NCBI GenBank assembly: GCA_036417435.1
Contig: CM070913.1
Span: 6,924,680 to 6,988,679 of the forward strand
Direction: 5' to 3'
Length of the DNA stretch: 64,000 nt
Origin: Inia geoffrensis
Taxonomy: Eukaryota; Chordata; Mammalia; Artiodactyla; Iniidae
A program made the position numbers and the translations under genes. Positions 12,255 to 23,099 of the stretch are shown in pieces. The notes under the pieces were generated by a model. That model ran no database searches, was not told the DNA's origin, and was given only the letters and a program-made list of their open reading frames with translations. The stretch's first letter is position 1. Each line of letters starts with the position of its first letter.

Positions 12255-12322
12255 AGATAGAGAGAGAAGAGTGAGAGAGAGAGAGAAAGAGAGACAGACA
12301 GACAGAGACAGAGGGAGACAGA
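12255..12322. repeat. (GA)n / (GACA)n purine-rich low-complexity tract
   Basis: About 68 bases of GAGA with AGACAGACAGACAGAGACAG in the middle. The apparent serine- and leucine-rich minus-strand frames over this interval come from the repeat. Confidence 0.85.
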
Positions 12323-12510
12323 GCTGTAAGCCTCCACAGCAACAGGGGTGCCGGGAGCTTCCTGGGTGGCATTCTTCAGGTGCAGAGTTTGAATAAAAAA
12401 GCAAAACAGGATGCTCCATTCAGTAAATATTATCATTTTTATTCACTCATTAATTAAGTTGCTTAATTGCTGCTGTCAAAAGACTCTTGAGTTTGTGACT
12501 GGGGCTGCGG

Positions 12511-12540
12511 TTTTGATCAGAGCTGTTTTGATCAGAGCTG
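12511..12540. repeat. Perfect 15-bp tandem duplication
   Basis: TTTTGATCAGAGCTG occurs at 12511-12525 and is repeated without change at 12526-12540. The identity of the copies suggests a young slippage event. Flanks are unique. Confidence 0.95.
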
Positions 12541-13337
12541 GGGAGAGAGTGGCATCGCGGGCTCAGATTCCTGGGAAGGAGGCTGGGAGGGAGATGTGGA
12601 AGGACGCAGGACGGATGTGGCAGGGAAGGCGCTTCTGGGGCCGAGGTCTGTGGCGTGAAGGCTGTAGGAGGATGTTTCTTTTCCACGATTGGTGCCCATC
12701 ACCGGCATGTGAGCACGTCAGTCATTTCTCTGTGCCCATCATTCTTATGCAGAATATTTCCTTCTTCTAATCGAACTTCCCAAGAGGGGCAGACCAGAAC
12801 AGACCCCGGCCTTGGTGGTCCACACATGTGCGTGTCCTCTGTGTCTGTTTCAGAGTATCCCGTCCCTGCGCCACTTCCGGGGGCCCCGCGTGCTCGGGCC
12901 GTGGGCGCAGGGCTCTGCCTGTGTCCTCCCTCGGGAGCACATGCATCCTGCAGAGCCCCAGCCAGGCCCACTCTGCAAACACTCCAGAAACAGCCCACAC
13001 GGTGTCTTGGTGCTGACATTTGATTAATGCTCCTTGGCCTTCCCATGCTCAAATATGCTTTATTTGAAATGTTTGAATAACCTTTGAGCACACCCCTCCT
13101 AATTTGTCACCCTGCAGACCCCAAAATCATTGGCTAATCCAGCAGCCACAGAGCCTCCTGCCCGGGGAGCGATGGTCCCCTGCCCGCAGACACCAGGCTT
13201 CCCCGAGGGATGTCTCCACACTTCTACCGCGGGGGTGGGGAAGCCAGGACCAAGGTCACAGACGAGGCTGCTAAGTAAACATGTCTTATACACCTGACGT
13301 GCCTCAGTCCCCTGGGGAGAGAGCTGGATTCACTCTA
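12541..13337. other. Non-coding sequence before Tigger element
   Basis: GC-rich, with overlapping frames up to 130 codons on both strands. None resembles a known protein and no splice structure supports one. Nothing else is recognised. Confidence 0.45.
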
Positions 13338-13991
13338 CAGCGACCCCCTTATCCATGGAGGAACATTCCAAGACCCCCGATGGATGCCTGAAACGTGGGG
13401 GGTACCAAACCCTATAGACACTCTGTTTTTTCCTATACATGCAGACCTATGATAAAGTTTAATTTATACATTAGGCACAGTGAGAGATGAACACCAGTAA
13501 CTAATAATAATACAGTGATAACAATATTCTGTAATAAAAGATATGTGGTCTGTCTCTCTCTCTGTCTCTGTCAAAATATCTGATTGTGTTGTACTCACCT
13601 TCCGTGTGCTGGCGTGAAATGACATCGCGCTTCTGTGATGAGATGTGGTGGATGACGTAGACATTGTGATCTAGCGTTAAGCTGCCGTTGACCTTCTGAT
13701 GGTAGTTCAGCAGGAGGATCTATTTTGGGTGACCCTGGATCATTGAGCCATGACGACGTTGATGGCTGAAGGTCAGGTGCAGACCAGGGCAGTGCTTGGG
13801 GATCCTGGGCGGGGCAAAGAGAGACTTCACCACACTCCTCAGAGTGGCCTGCAATTTTAAACTGATGAATTGTTTACTTCTGCAATTTAAAACTGATAAG
13901 TATTTATTTCCATTTAAAATGTTCAGACCAAGGTTAACCTCGGGCACCTGAAACTGCAGAAAGCAAACCTGCAGATAAGGGGGAACCACTG
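13338..13991. mobile_element. Tigger-type (TcMar) non-autonomous DNA transposon
   Basis: The left end is CAGCGACCCCCTTATCC and the right end is GGATAAGGGGGAACCACTG-like (GATAAGGGGGAACCACTG). These are imperfect inverted repeats, each bordered by TA (13336-13337 and 13992-13993), the target-site hallmark of Tc1/mariner elements. Inside, ACATTCCAAGACCCCCGATG, GGATGCCTGAAAC and AAAGTTTAATTTATACATTA are typical of Tigger-family sequences. There is no transposase frame, so it was moved by a helper. Many substitutions show it has long been dead. The family name is from memory. Confidence 0.8.
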
Positions 13992-13999
13992 TACGTCTC

Positions 14000-14571
14000 A
14001 TCTGTGGAATAAGTGTTGTGCTTCAGCCTTTCAGTTATTCAGTGTAGCTACCCCTCCATCCAGCGCAGCCAAGTGTGTGTGTGTTGTGCGTTGCGTGCAT
14101 GTACGCATCGTGTGTGTTGTATATGTGCATACGTGTGCAAGCAGTTATCCAAGTATGCGTGTGTGTTGTGCGTCTGTGTGTACTGGGCACACGTGTGTTG
14201 TATGTTGTGTGTGCACGTGCATGCATGTGTCTGTTTCCCCAACCTTTCCTCGGTGCCCTCGACCGCATGCCTGTTGGGACCCTTGCTGACAGTCTATCTG
14301 GAAACACGCTGCCCTGTGGGGAGCTTCACACCAGGCAGGAAAGCCAAGACCAAGAGCAGCATGGCAATGGGCCAGAGGACAAGCAACTTCGCTGATGAGT
14401 CTCTTGAATCTTTACTTTCCTGTTTAAATACATTGGACCTCTGATGCCAAAGCCTCGTGAATTTTGTGAGAACAGAAATCCTCATTTTTGGGAGCTGGGC
14501 TGCTGTGGACTTGGCCTGCAGACCCCAAGCAGTTACTCCTCTCTGGTGCCATGAGGAGTATCTCAGTGCAT
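14000..14571. other. Spacer with degenerate TG tract
   Basis: Contains the TG-rich tract at 14072-14232. The remainder, including the 143-codon frame at 14013-14444 that mostly translates the TG tract, shows no gene. Confidence 0.5.
14072..14232. repeat. Degenerate (TG)n tract
   Basis: GTGTGTGTGTTGTGCG and many GTGTGTTGT, TGCATG and CACGTG words cover about 160 bases. Interruptions are frequent. The cysteine- and valine-rich frames across it come from the repeat. Confidence 0.8.
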
Positions 14572-14582
14572 AAAAATGAAAG

Positions 14583-14800
14583 AGAGAGGAAGGAAGGAAG
14601 GAAGGAAGGAAGGAAGGAAGGAAGGAAGGAAGGAAGGAAGGAAGGAGGGAAGGAAGGAAGGAAGGGAGGGAAGGAGGGAAGGAGGGAAGAAGGGAAGGAA
14701 GGAGGGAAGGAAGGAAGGAAGGAAGGAAGGAAGGAAGGAAGGAGGGAAGGAAGGAAGGAGGGAAGGAAGGAAGGAAGGAGGGAATGAGGGAGGGAGGGAG
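14583..14800. repeat. (GGAA)n microsatellite, about 215 bp
   Basis: An uninterrupted run of AAGG units covers about the first 60 bases. It then alternates with GGGA variants up to GAGGGAGGGAGGGAG near 14800. The strand is fully purine. Lysine-glutamate-glycine-arginine frames on the plus strand and leucine-proline-serine-phenylalanine frames on the minus strand are its translation and not proteins. GGAA repeats can bind ETS-family transcription factors in multiple copies. Confidence 0.98.
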
Positions 14801-15615
14801 AGAAAAAGATTAAGAAGCATCTCAACTCACAGCATCCTTCTTACTCCCTTCACTTTTCTGAGAAATTCTTTTTGCATTTAGGGCTTCTGTAGGCAGGAAG
14901 AGGAGAGATCGTTGTTACAGCTTTTCCAACACTTACCTGAAAAATCTAACATCTTTATTTGGCCTGTCCAACTCAGCTCTGTGAGATACATTTCAATGAC
15001 TTGAGGGTGCATCCGGGCCTACTGGTAAGGTGGGATCCTGACTGTGTATCAAAGCCATACACGGTGACTGTTGAAAAGAAGCACATGGGCCCCATCATTG
15101 GTAGAGAGAAACGCTGAAGTTCACAGACACCTGGAAACCCAGAAGCTCAAGTAACAGAACTGGGAGCAGAGACAAGGGAACTGGGAGACACAGGGAAGAA
15201 ACAGAGCTGATGTTCTAACCTGACAATGCAGCAAATTTATGACAGGTTAGACGGAGGCTACGCCAGGTTTTCATCTTTACACCGCCAATCACATTAAATG
15301 ATTTAAATGATCTCAAGCTCCTGAAAACAGCAACATGAACATGCAAGTTGATCTGAAACAGGACCACAAGGGCACTTTGCTAGTCTATAAAATCTTTTCC
15401 AGGAAAAGGGCAAAACCACCAGGGGAAAAATGGTTTTACACCATATTGTGCTTGTCTTGTTACAAACACTCACGTAGCTAGTCTTTTCTTGAGTCTCAGA
15501 TGAGACAAATTCACGCAGATATAAAGAATATTCTGGAACAAGATTCTAAAAAATCTTAAATTTGACTTTCCAGATCGAAAGACAAATTTTCGAAAGAACA
15601 AGAACTCTTTGACTA
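14801..15615. other. Unique non-coding sequence
   Basis: No gene or transposon is recognised. A donor-like GTAAGT on the minus strand near 14937 was considered and not accepted as an exon border. Confidence 0.5.
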
Positions 15616-15621
15616 GCAGCT

Positions 15622-16075
15622 TGTATTCATTTTCTATTGCTGATATGACAAATTGCCACAAACTCGGTGGTTCAGAACAACACAGACGCATCGTCTTACT
15701 GCACTACACATCAGAAGCACAGCACGAACCTACCTCACTGGGCCAAGATCAAGGTGTCAGCGGGGCAGCATTCCTTTCCAGGGGCTCTTGGGAACGACCC
15801 ATGTCCTTGCCTTTTCACACTTTTAGACGGTACCCACATTCCTTGGCTTGTGGCTCCTTCCTTCACCCTCAAAGCCAGCATCGTGGGCTGAGCCCGTCCC
15901 CTGCTGCCATCCTTCTGTCTCTCTCTGAGCCTTTCTCGCATTTTTAAGAACCCTCATGACTACCCTAGGCCCACCTGGACAATCTCCCTATTGTAAAGTC
16001 AGCAGATCAGAAGCCTTAGTTCCACCTGCCACCTTAAGTGCCCTTTGCTACATAACTTACATAGTCACAGGTTCC
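15622..16075 (-). mobile_element. MLT1-type LTR (ERVL-MaLR), antisense
   Basis: The 5' side reads TTCATTTTCTATTGCTGATA, ACAAATTGCCACAAACTCGG and GGTTCAGAACAAC. The middle has CCAAGATCAAGGTGTCAGC and TTCCTTGGCTTGTGGCTCC. These are reverse complements of MLT1 LTR blocks. The far half is weaker. Only LTR sequence is present; no viral gene is visible. Confidence 0.7.
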
Positions 16076-16292
16076 AGGATTAAGCATGGACATCCTTGGG
16101 GGGGGGCGTTACCCTGGGTACCACCCTGCTCTTAAGGGATGCAGGAATCAAACGAAGAAAAAAGGCCATCCCAGCAGGCAGGGATGGCCACGCTGGGCTG
16201 GCCAAGTGCTCTCAAGATACACCATCGAAGACAAAGACGCTCTCGGATCAGATAAGTCTGGGAAAAGTGAGGTAATCCCATCCCTTTCTTAG

Positions 16293-16745
16293 AGGTTTGT
16301 ATGGTTGCCTGTGGCTTCTGTCACAAAGTACCACAAACCGGGTAGCTTAGAGCAAGAGGAACTCTTTTCTCTCATAGTTCTGGGGGCCAGAAGGCTGAAA
16401 TCAAGTTGTCAGCAGGGCCGTGCTCCCTCTGAAAGCTATAGGGGGGTTCTTCTAGCCTCTTCTAGCATCTGCTGTTTGTCCTGCAGTCTTTGGCTTGTAG
16501 CTGCATCACTCCCATCTCCGCCTCCATCATCACGTGGGCTTCCTCTTCCTGTGTCTCCCTCAGTATCTCTCTCTTCTTCTAAGGACACCAGTCAGACTGG
16601 ATTAGAACCACCCTACTCCAGTACAGCCTCATCTTAACTAACAACACCTACAATAACCCGTTTCCTAAGAAGGTCACATTCACAGGTGCCAGAGATCGAG
16701 ATTTCGGCACATCTTTTCTAGGGGGACAGAATTCAACCCCAAACA
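16293..16745 (-). mobile_element. MLT1-type LTR, second copy, antisense
   Basis: CTTCTGTCACAAAGTACCAC, TCATAGTTCTGGGGGCCAG, GAAATCAAGTTGTCAGCAGG, TTTGGCTTGTAGCTGC, AAGGACACCAGTCAGACTGG and GGACAGAATTCAACCCCA are ordered blocks of an MLT1 LTR in reverse complement, nearly full length. The orientation matches the copy at 15622-16075, about 220 bases away. No internal viral gene lies between them. Confidence 0.8.
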
Positions 16746-17170
16746 AATGACTACTTTGAAAACAACACTATTCTAGTTAATGAAGTTTATAATTATTTGA
16801 ACTGGTGTGTAACACATGAATCTAGAAATATGAAACCATACCTTATATCTATATCAAAATAATCTATTTTAAGTCCTGAGATAGAGTCCAATGATACCAC
16901 GACTTTTATCCATTCTCGGGACAATCTGAGTCCCCCATATACCCAATATAACAGAGCAAACAAGTCTAAGGTGACAGGAAATACGATCGTAACTTGAGAC
17001 CTTCAGAGGACGGAAATATACTCATATGTATGAAGTGAGTAAATTGAGAAACGGCTCTAGAGTCCAGGCAGGCACTGTTGGATGCCTGTCAGAGATCAAC
17101 ATGTATCAGTACACACATGAATAACGCTCAACAAGTAGCTTCGAAGTGACGGTTTTCTTTTTGTTCAAAA
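16746..17170. other. AT-rich unique spacer
   Basis: Nothing recognisable. Confidence 0.5.
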
Positions 17171-17199
17171 CTGTCATTTCCTAGAAGCCATAAGGAATT

Positions 17200-18960
17200 G
17201 GACACGGAGTTCTCCTGCGGACTCTGTGCTTCCGGGGCTGAGGCCTCTCAGGCTGGGCCCTGGGGCTTTCAGGACAGTTCCTCCACCCACAGAACTGCTG
17301 CAGGTGTAGCCCCGGCCTGGCCTCCACACCCATGACCCCTCTCCCACCTCCACCTGGTGGCTCTCTGGAGACAGGGCCCGACCAGCCCCGCCAGCCGCCG
17401 AGGCCTTGACCCCAGCCTCCCGGGTTCCCTGGAGCTGCGGCCTCTCCCCTCTCTTGCCCTCCCCTCTGGCAGGGCTTGAAGCCTGAAAGAGCTCTCCTTT
17501 GTTCTCTTTACCGCTGAAGGAAAGCATTTCTTAGCACGAGCTCTAACTACCCACCTTTAGTGTTTCCGACTCCGGGAGACCACGCAAAACCAGGCTTTGG
17601 AGCAGGTCTTTAGTGACCAGAGGTTAGGGGCCCCCAACGTCCACTAAAGACACCCCTGGCCACTCCTGTGCCTGAGGCAGAGATACCACGGGAACGACTG
17701 GCCTTCTGGAGAGCGAGGAAGGAGAGCCAAGCAGCAGAGCAGAGCTGGGCTCCCGGCTGGAGGGGAAGCCACGGCCTCCGCGTGGAGGGGACACCGAGGC
17801 CGTCTCGGAAGAACTGTTCCATTTTAACACCTGCCTTTTCGAAGAGAGGGAAAAGTCATTTAATTTCTCAGCACACTGACATTCAGACCTCTCAAGCCGG
17901 ACAGCTCCAAAGGCCGGGTCACCACCCGCTGGGGCAGAATGGATCTCTCCTCCAAAGGGGCCTCCGGCCTCTCCCCCCACCCCACGAAGGCCTGGCGGGG
18001 AGCTACCCATGGGCTTCCTCCCCAGAAATTCTGGCCGTTCTGGGCCCGTTTCCTTTCCCGAAAACTCTGTGAGGCTTGGCAGGTGGCAAGCGTGTTCTGC
18101 TCTGTTGTGTGTTCTGGTTTGACGTGTTCTGAGCCACTTCTGCCTGGCTGCCCTGCATCCTGCCAGCTGCTCGGCGTCCGACTGGCCACCCTGCATCCCT
18201 CCGGCTGTCCTGCATCCCTCTGCCCGCCCAGGGCCCGTTTATTCAGGTGGGCAGCTGCCTGCTAGCCTCATGCACACGCGTCGAGACACATGGCAGCAGG
18301 AGGGGTGAGGCTGGGCGTTTGATGCGTGGATGGGAGGAGCCGGGTGGGCTAAGAGGCCTCTTCGCCCCTCAGAGGCCCGGTTCACACTTTCATGTCTGTC
18401 CGGGGTGAATGGGAGGTCAGGAGGTGAAACGGAGTTCACCCAGAAGTTGACTGATAGCGTTGGGTGCGCGGGAGGGGGTTGTCTAGAGCCAGGCCCCGGG
18501 CTGGGAGGTTGTCCTGCCTGCCAGGAAGCTCCTGGCTGAGGGGCCCCAGTGATGGATGGCCTGGGCCTGCGTTCTGGGCCGCACAGCTGTGGGCGGCCAG
18601 GCCCCATGGCGGAAGCCACCACCCAGCCAGCCAGCACCCCCCGGGGCCTGGGAACCCAGCAGGCCCAGCGCCCGCCGGGTAGCAGTGCGCTGGGTGCCAT
18701 TCCTTATTTCTGTATTGGCCGAGGTGGGAGAAAAAATGATCCAGTGATGGCATCCCTGCCTAGGAGAAGATTGTTTGCTTTTGTGGGAGCGAAAGGCACC
18801 TTTCTGCCTGCACCACCGAGTGTTGCTAAGGGCAGGGCGATGACTAAGCTAGAAATGTCACGGGGAGAGGCCAAGGCAGGCCGACTTAAAAAGTCCTTTT
18901 ATGTCCAACTTCTGTCTAATCCCAGGAGGAAAGCAAAACACAACAAAATAAAACCGTGAC
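17200..18960. other. GC-rich block with overlapping open frames
   Basis: Markedly GC-rich relative to both flanks, with scattered CpG. Open frames overlap on both strands: 190 codons minus at 17624-18196, 134 plus at 17668-18072, 153 minus at 18239-18700 and 136 plus at 18549-18959. This is what a low stop-codon frequency in GC-rich DNA produces. None has a recognisable domain. Near 18140-18230 a word close to CCCTGCATCC recurs three times at about 30-50 base spacing. It could be a weak CpG island or the end of a non-coding transcript. Confidence 0.4.
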
Positions 18961-20285
18961 TCAGAAAGTTCCAGTTGCACAGAGCCTGGGTTCTTAGAGC
19001 CAGGGTCGCCTCTGCGTGTGTGTGACCTTGAAAAGAAGGACTTGAAAATTGCTCCAGGGGAGCCTCACACGTGTTTTAAAGAGAACTCCCTGCCCTGGAG
19101 GCGAGCCGGTGTCTGAAGGGTCTACTCAACCCCACCTCTGCCCCTCCCCATACTCACCTCCGCCATCACAGCAAAGGATTCAGATTAACGCAGTCCCGAA
19201 ATTCCCCTCATTGTGGCTACTTCAAGTGATGGATCCAGGGTGTCTTTTTTTTTTTTTTTTTTTTTTTTTCCCCAAGCAAAGAACGTGGCTGGAGCATGAG
19301 CACGGAGGTGCGTTTGGTTGACGGGCGGCTCTGAGCCCCGCTCATTTCCGGGCAAAGCCGTCCTGGTTTCACGTCTGCAGCAGCAGTTTCAGACTCGTCA
19401 GCTCACAACGCCACCCTTTGCAGAGACGCCTTCTCTCCCCCCGGAAGTGCAGACAAAGTGAAGGAATACTGCTTAATACCTCCAAAAGCGGGGGAAACGA
19501 TTCGCTGGCAGACATTTTGCCGAAACCTATTCGAGGCGAGGCCTGACCTCAGTCCTAAGGGCACAGGACCCGGCGATGTCCCTAGTCCCTGGGCAGGGGG
19601 CGGGGGCTGTGAGGTCCCCCTCGCCCCTCCCCCCAGCCAGGCGACAGCTGCAAAGGCCATTCTTCCAGGAAAAGCCAAGAGCAGCCAAGGGAGGGTCCTA
19701 AGAGTGTATGAAGAGGGGACGAGACTACGAAATAACAAACAATGAAGTTTTCACTTGGCAAAGAAATAAGCGAGGCCCTTCCTCTACGCGGCCCCAGCCA
19801 TTAGCACGCTCGACTCCATTTCCAATGGGCCTTCAAGAGGGCAGCATACTTCGTGTGCTTTTCAATTCTGAAGTCCTCGGGAGTTTCTCCAGAAGTCTGA
19901 ACGCTTTTCAAGTAACTCCACTTGTAAACGATGACCTGACACTGGATCTTTCAGAGCAAAGGCAATTTGAACATCTAGACGGATGCAACATTTTTGTTTT
20001 CTTTTTGTAAAAATACACCGTACTCAGTAAAAGGAAAAAATTGACTGCTTATTCAAAGATCAGACATGAAAGTGACTTAGGGATTAATGTCTGAGAAATA
20101 CAGAGTCTCTTTTTCTGCTTTTCTGCTTCTACTAGTTTCTGCATTTTGAAAACATGCTTTTCAACGAACTTCTTTGGAGCAAGTACTATGCGTTAGACAG
20201 TGGAGATAATTAGTACCAGAAATTAGTGGCAAGCAGAACAGAAGTTTTTTGAAAGGACTAATAAAATAGACAATAAAATAGAGAA
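18961..20285. other. Non-coding sequence with poly-T run
   Basis: A run of 25 T lies at 19245-19269. No SINE body adjoins it and no flanking duplication is clear. Frames up to 111 codons near 19403-19738 are not recognisable. From about 19860 the DNA turns AT-rich toward the L1 block. Confidence 0.5.
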
Positions 20286-20289
20286 TATA

Positions 20290-22690
20290 AAAATACATTA
20301 CCAGCAACAGAAATGGAAAAAGAGGAGAGTTAACAAATAAAGATAATTTTTAAAATCATAACAAAATTAAGTACGCACAGCACCATGCCAATCATTTGAG
20401 CATACAGAACAGACAAAATAGATTATTTTTAAGGAAACATGTTACCAAAATTATCCACCAAGGGAAGAGATGGTTAAAAAAAAAAAAATAGAACAAAACA
20501 AACAAACAAAACTATTATACTAACAATTTTTAAAGGAATTTAAAAGCTTCTCATTTCTACCATAAAAAGTTTTCAGGCACAGAATTATTTATCGGCTTTC
20601 AAGAGACACATAATTCTTTCCATCAGTTAAATTATCTTGTACCATAGAAAACTATGGAGAACTTCCCAGACAAATTTGTGAAACTAAATCTAAATACAAA
20701 ACCAGATAAACATAGGAAAAACTGAAAAATATAGTTTCCCCTCACTTATTGGTGTAGTTTAAAGAAATTCGTATAGTGAATCCAGCAAAATAAAAGAGGA
20801 TAACACACCATGAAGACGTGGGTTTATTCCACACTACAATTCAAATCTAGGAAGTCTGTTAACATGATTTAGTGCATTAATTATTAAAAAAAGAAATTTC
20901 ACATAAGCATTTCATCAGACGCAAAAAAAAAAAGAGAGAGAGAGACAGAGAGAGACTGAATAGAATTTAACAGCTGTTCCTATTTTTTAATAAAGTATCA
21001 TAAATTAAGACAGAAAGTTCTCAAACAGGCTGGGGAATATATCTTCCAAAATTCAGAGCAAACATTTTATACTAAATGATGAAACACTTGAAGTATGCTG
21101 GTGAAGGTAAGAATATGATAAGAATAACTAAATTCATGTTTTAATATCACTTTGGAATTCCAAATCAATGCAATAGAAACATATTCCGAAGAAAATCATT
21201 GGGAAGGAACACGTGGAATTATCATTTGTTGCAGATGATTTTTACTATATGTTAAAAAAAGGAATCAAATTAAATGGCTCAGCAGAGTGACTGAATACAA
21301 GTTAAAATAAAAATCAGTAGATGTCCTTTTTGTGCAAGGGACATCAAATTAGAAAATAAAATGAAAGTGAAAATCCAACTGGAAAAGTCAACGGAGGCAA
21401 TTCAATGGAGGAAATGATGGACCTTTCAATAAATGGTACTGGGACTATTGACTATCTACGTGGGGAAAAAAACTGATTTAGCTATACCCTTCCCTCACAC
21501 CATACACAAAAATTAATTCAAAATGGAGGAAGGCCTAAATGTAAGACCTAAGGATATAAATTTTTTTTGAAAAATATAAGCAAATCTTTGTGACACTAGG
21601 TTAGGCTAAGAATTCTTACATAAAACACCAAAAGCATAAATGATAAAAGAGAAAGCTGATAAATTGATCTTAATCAAAATTAAAACCTTTTCATTTCAAA
21701 ATATACCATTAAAAAAGTAAAAAGGCAACACACAGATTGGGAGAAAATATTTACAAATTACACATCCTAAAAAAGATTTGTATCCCGAGTATATAAAGAA
21801 CTCTTACAACTCAATACTATGAAGATAAATAGCCCAGTTGAAAATAGGCAAAATATTCAAATAAAATTTTTCCCAAGAAGATATACAAAATGGTCAATAA
21901 GTACTGATGAAAAGATGTTTAATACTATTCATCATTAGGTAAATATAAATTCTAACTACAATAAGATGCCACTTCACACTCACTAGGATTGCTATAATCA
22001 AAATGTCAGACAACACTAAATTTTGGTGAGAATATGGAGAAATCAGTACATTTATGCATTGCTGGTATAAATGTAAAATGGCACAGCCATTTTGGAAGAC
22101 AGTTGAGCAGTCCCCAAAAAAGTTTGACATCAATTTATCATATGACACAGTAATCCCATTCTCAGGTATCTACTGAAGGAAAAATGAAAACATATGTTCA
22201 CACAAAGACTTGTACACAAGTGTTCATAACAGCATTATTATTCATAAGCAAACAGTGGAAGCAATCCAAACATCCACCAACTGATGAACGGATAAACAGA
22301 ATGTCATGCATCTATACAACAAACACTGTTTGGAAATAAGAAGGAACAGCATACTGTTCCACGTGGCAACATGGGTGAACCTCAAAAACACGCTAAGTGA
22401 AAGAACCAAGTCACAAAAGACCACTTATCGTATGATTGCATTTATGTGAAAAGTCTAGAAAAGGCAAATCTATAGAGACTGAAAGTAAATTAATGGTGTT
22501 CTGGGGCTGAAGCAGAAATGGAGAGTAACTGTAAAAGGGCATGAAAAAATTTACTGGGGTGAAGAAATATTTTAAAGCTGGATCATGGCGATAGTTTCAT
22601 AATTAGGTAAATATGCAAAAGTTGTTGATTTGTATACTTAAAAAAGTGAATTTTATGGTACATAAGTTATTCTTCAAAAAAGCTGTTAAA
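20290..22690 (+). mobile_element. Old LINE-1, 3' half (L1M-type), 5'-truncated and decayed
   Basis: Reverse-transcriptase-region remnants are seen early: CCAAAATTATCCACCAAGGG, then ACACCATGAAGACGTGGGTT and TTTCATCAGACGCAAAA, then GGCTGGGGAATATATCTTCC. The late part is clearer: AATGGTACTGGGACTATTGA, AGATTGGGAGAAAATATTTA, AATCCCATTCTCAGGTATCT, CATCCACCAACTGATGAACG and the 3' untranslated end near 22600-22690. Every frame is broken by stops and shifts, so no working ORF2 remains. The (GA)n at 20933-20956 is internal. Confidence 0.8.
20933..20956. repeat. (GA)n tract inside L1
   Basis: AAAGAGAGAGAGAGACAGAG-like purine run following an A-run. Probably a microsatellite born in the L1 copy. Confidence 0.8.
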
Positions 22691-22699
22691 TGAGGTGGC

Positions 22700-23095
22700 G
22701 GTGGGAGGTCTACTTCAGCTGTGATTGAGTAGCCTGTGGAAGACCAATGATCCCACTGGGAACAAATAGGAAATCTGGATTAATTTTTTTTTAATGCTTA
22801 TAGAACTTACCAAGGCTACTAGGACTTGAGGGGCCAAGACCCTGGGGAGGAGAGATTCTCAGTGAAAGAAGTGAAGGCTGCATATACCAATTATTGGTGT
22901 CAAGCAGGTGGCTGAGAATCCAAGCAGAAGGCTGCAGCTAAAATTCAGAGAATCTAGCAGAAAACTCACACTCTTACTGGGTCATCTCACAATGCTGGAG
23001 AGAGAATAATCGGACCCTGGTACTTCCAAGGAAGATTCAGAGTAAAATGCCCAACACCTGGAGGATTTCCCCTCAAGGCATTTACTAAATTCTGT
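22700..23095 (+). mobile_element. L1M 5'-region fragment
   Basis: CAGGTGGCTGAGAATCCAAG, AGAAGGCTGCAGCTAAAATT and AGAATCTAGCAGAAAACTCA are typical of the untranslated 5' region of old mammalian L1 elements. It begins only a few bases after the 3' end of the preceding L1 (22690). Its continuation appears to lie at 25240-25620, separated by unrelated repeats. Confidence 0.55.
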
Positions 23096-23099
23096 TTTT

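Larger units (their letters stand above)
10311..12510. other. Non-coding sequence, GC-rich to 11700, AT-rich after
   Basis: No gene is recognised. The open frame at 11075-11563 (162 codons) overlaps others on both strands and lacks any recognisable domain. From about 11740 to 12120 the DNA becomes AT-rich and non-repetitive with homeodomain-type TAATTA cores (12006-12011, 12047-12052). Confidence 0.5.

Noticed and set aside
14424..14881. Lysine-glutamate-rich and proline-serine-rich frames of 85-133 codons
   Set aside because: Translation of the GGAA microsatellite.
14937..14985. Minus-strand GTAAGT donor with a 42-base open segment
   Set aside because: The acceptor is weak, the segment is very short, and no partner exon was found.
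15622..16745. Endogenous retrovirus with coding genes
   Set aside because: Only LTR-type sequence is seen; the 220 bases between the two LTRs are too short for viral genes.
17624..18700. Frames of 134-190 codons on both strands
   Set aside because: Overlapping frames on opposite strands in GC-rich DNA, with no domain, splice support or consistent coding pattern.
19245..19269. Poly-T run as the tail of an antisense retrogene
   Set aside because: No gene-like body and no target duplication next to it.
20290..22690. L1 ORF2 as a functional gene
   Set aside because: Stops and frameshifts in all frames; only fragments of the reverse-transcriptase region are recognisable.
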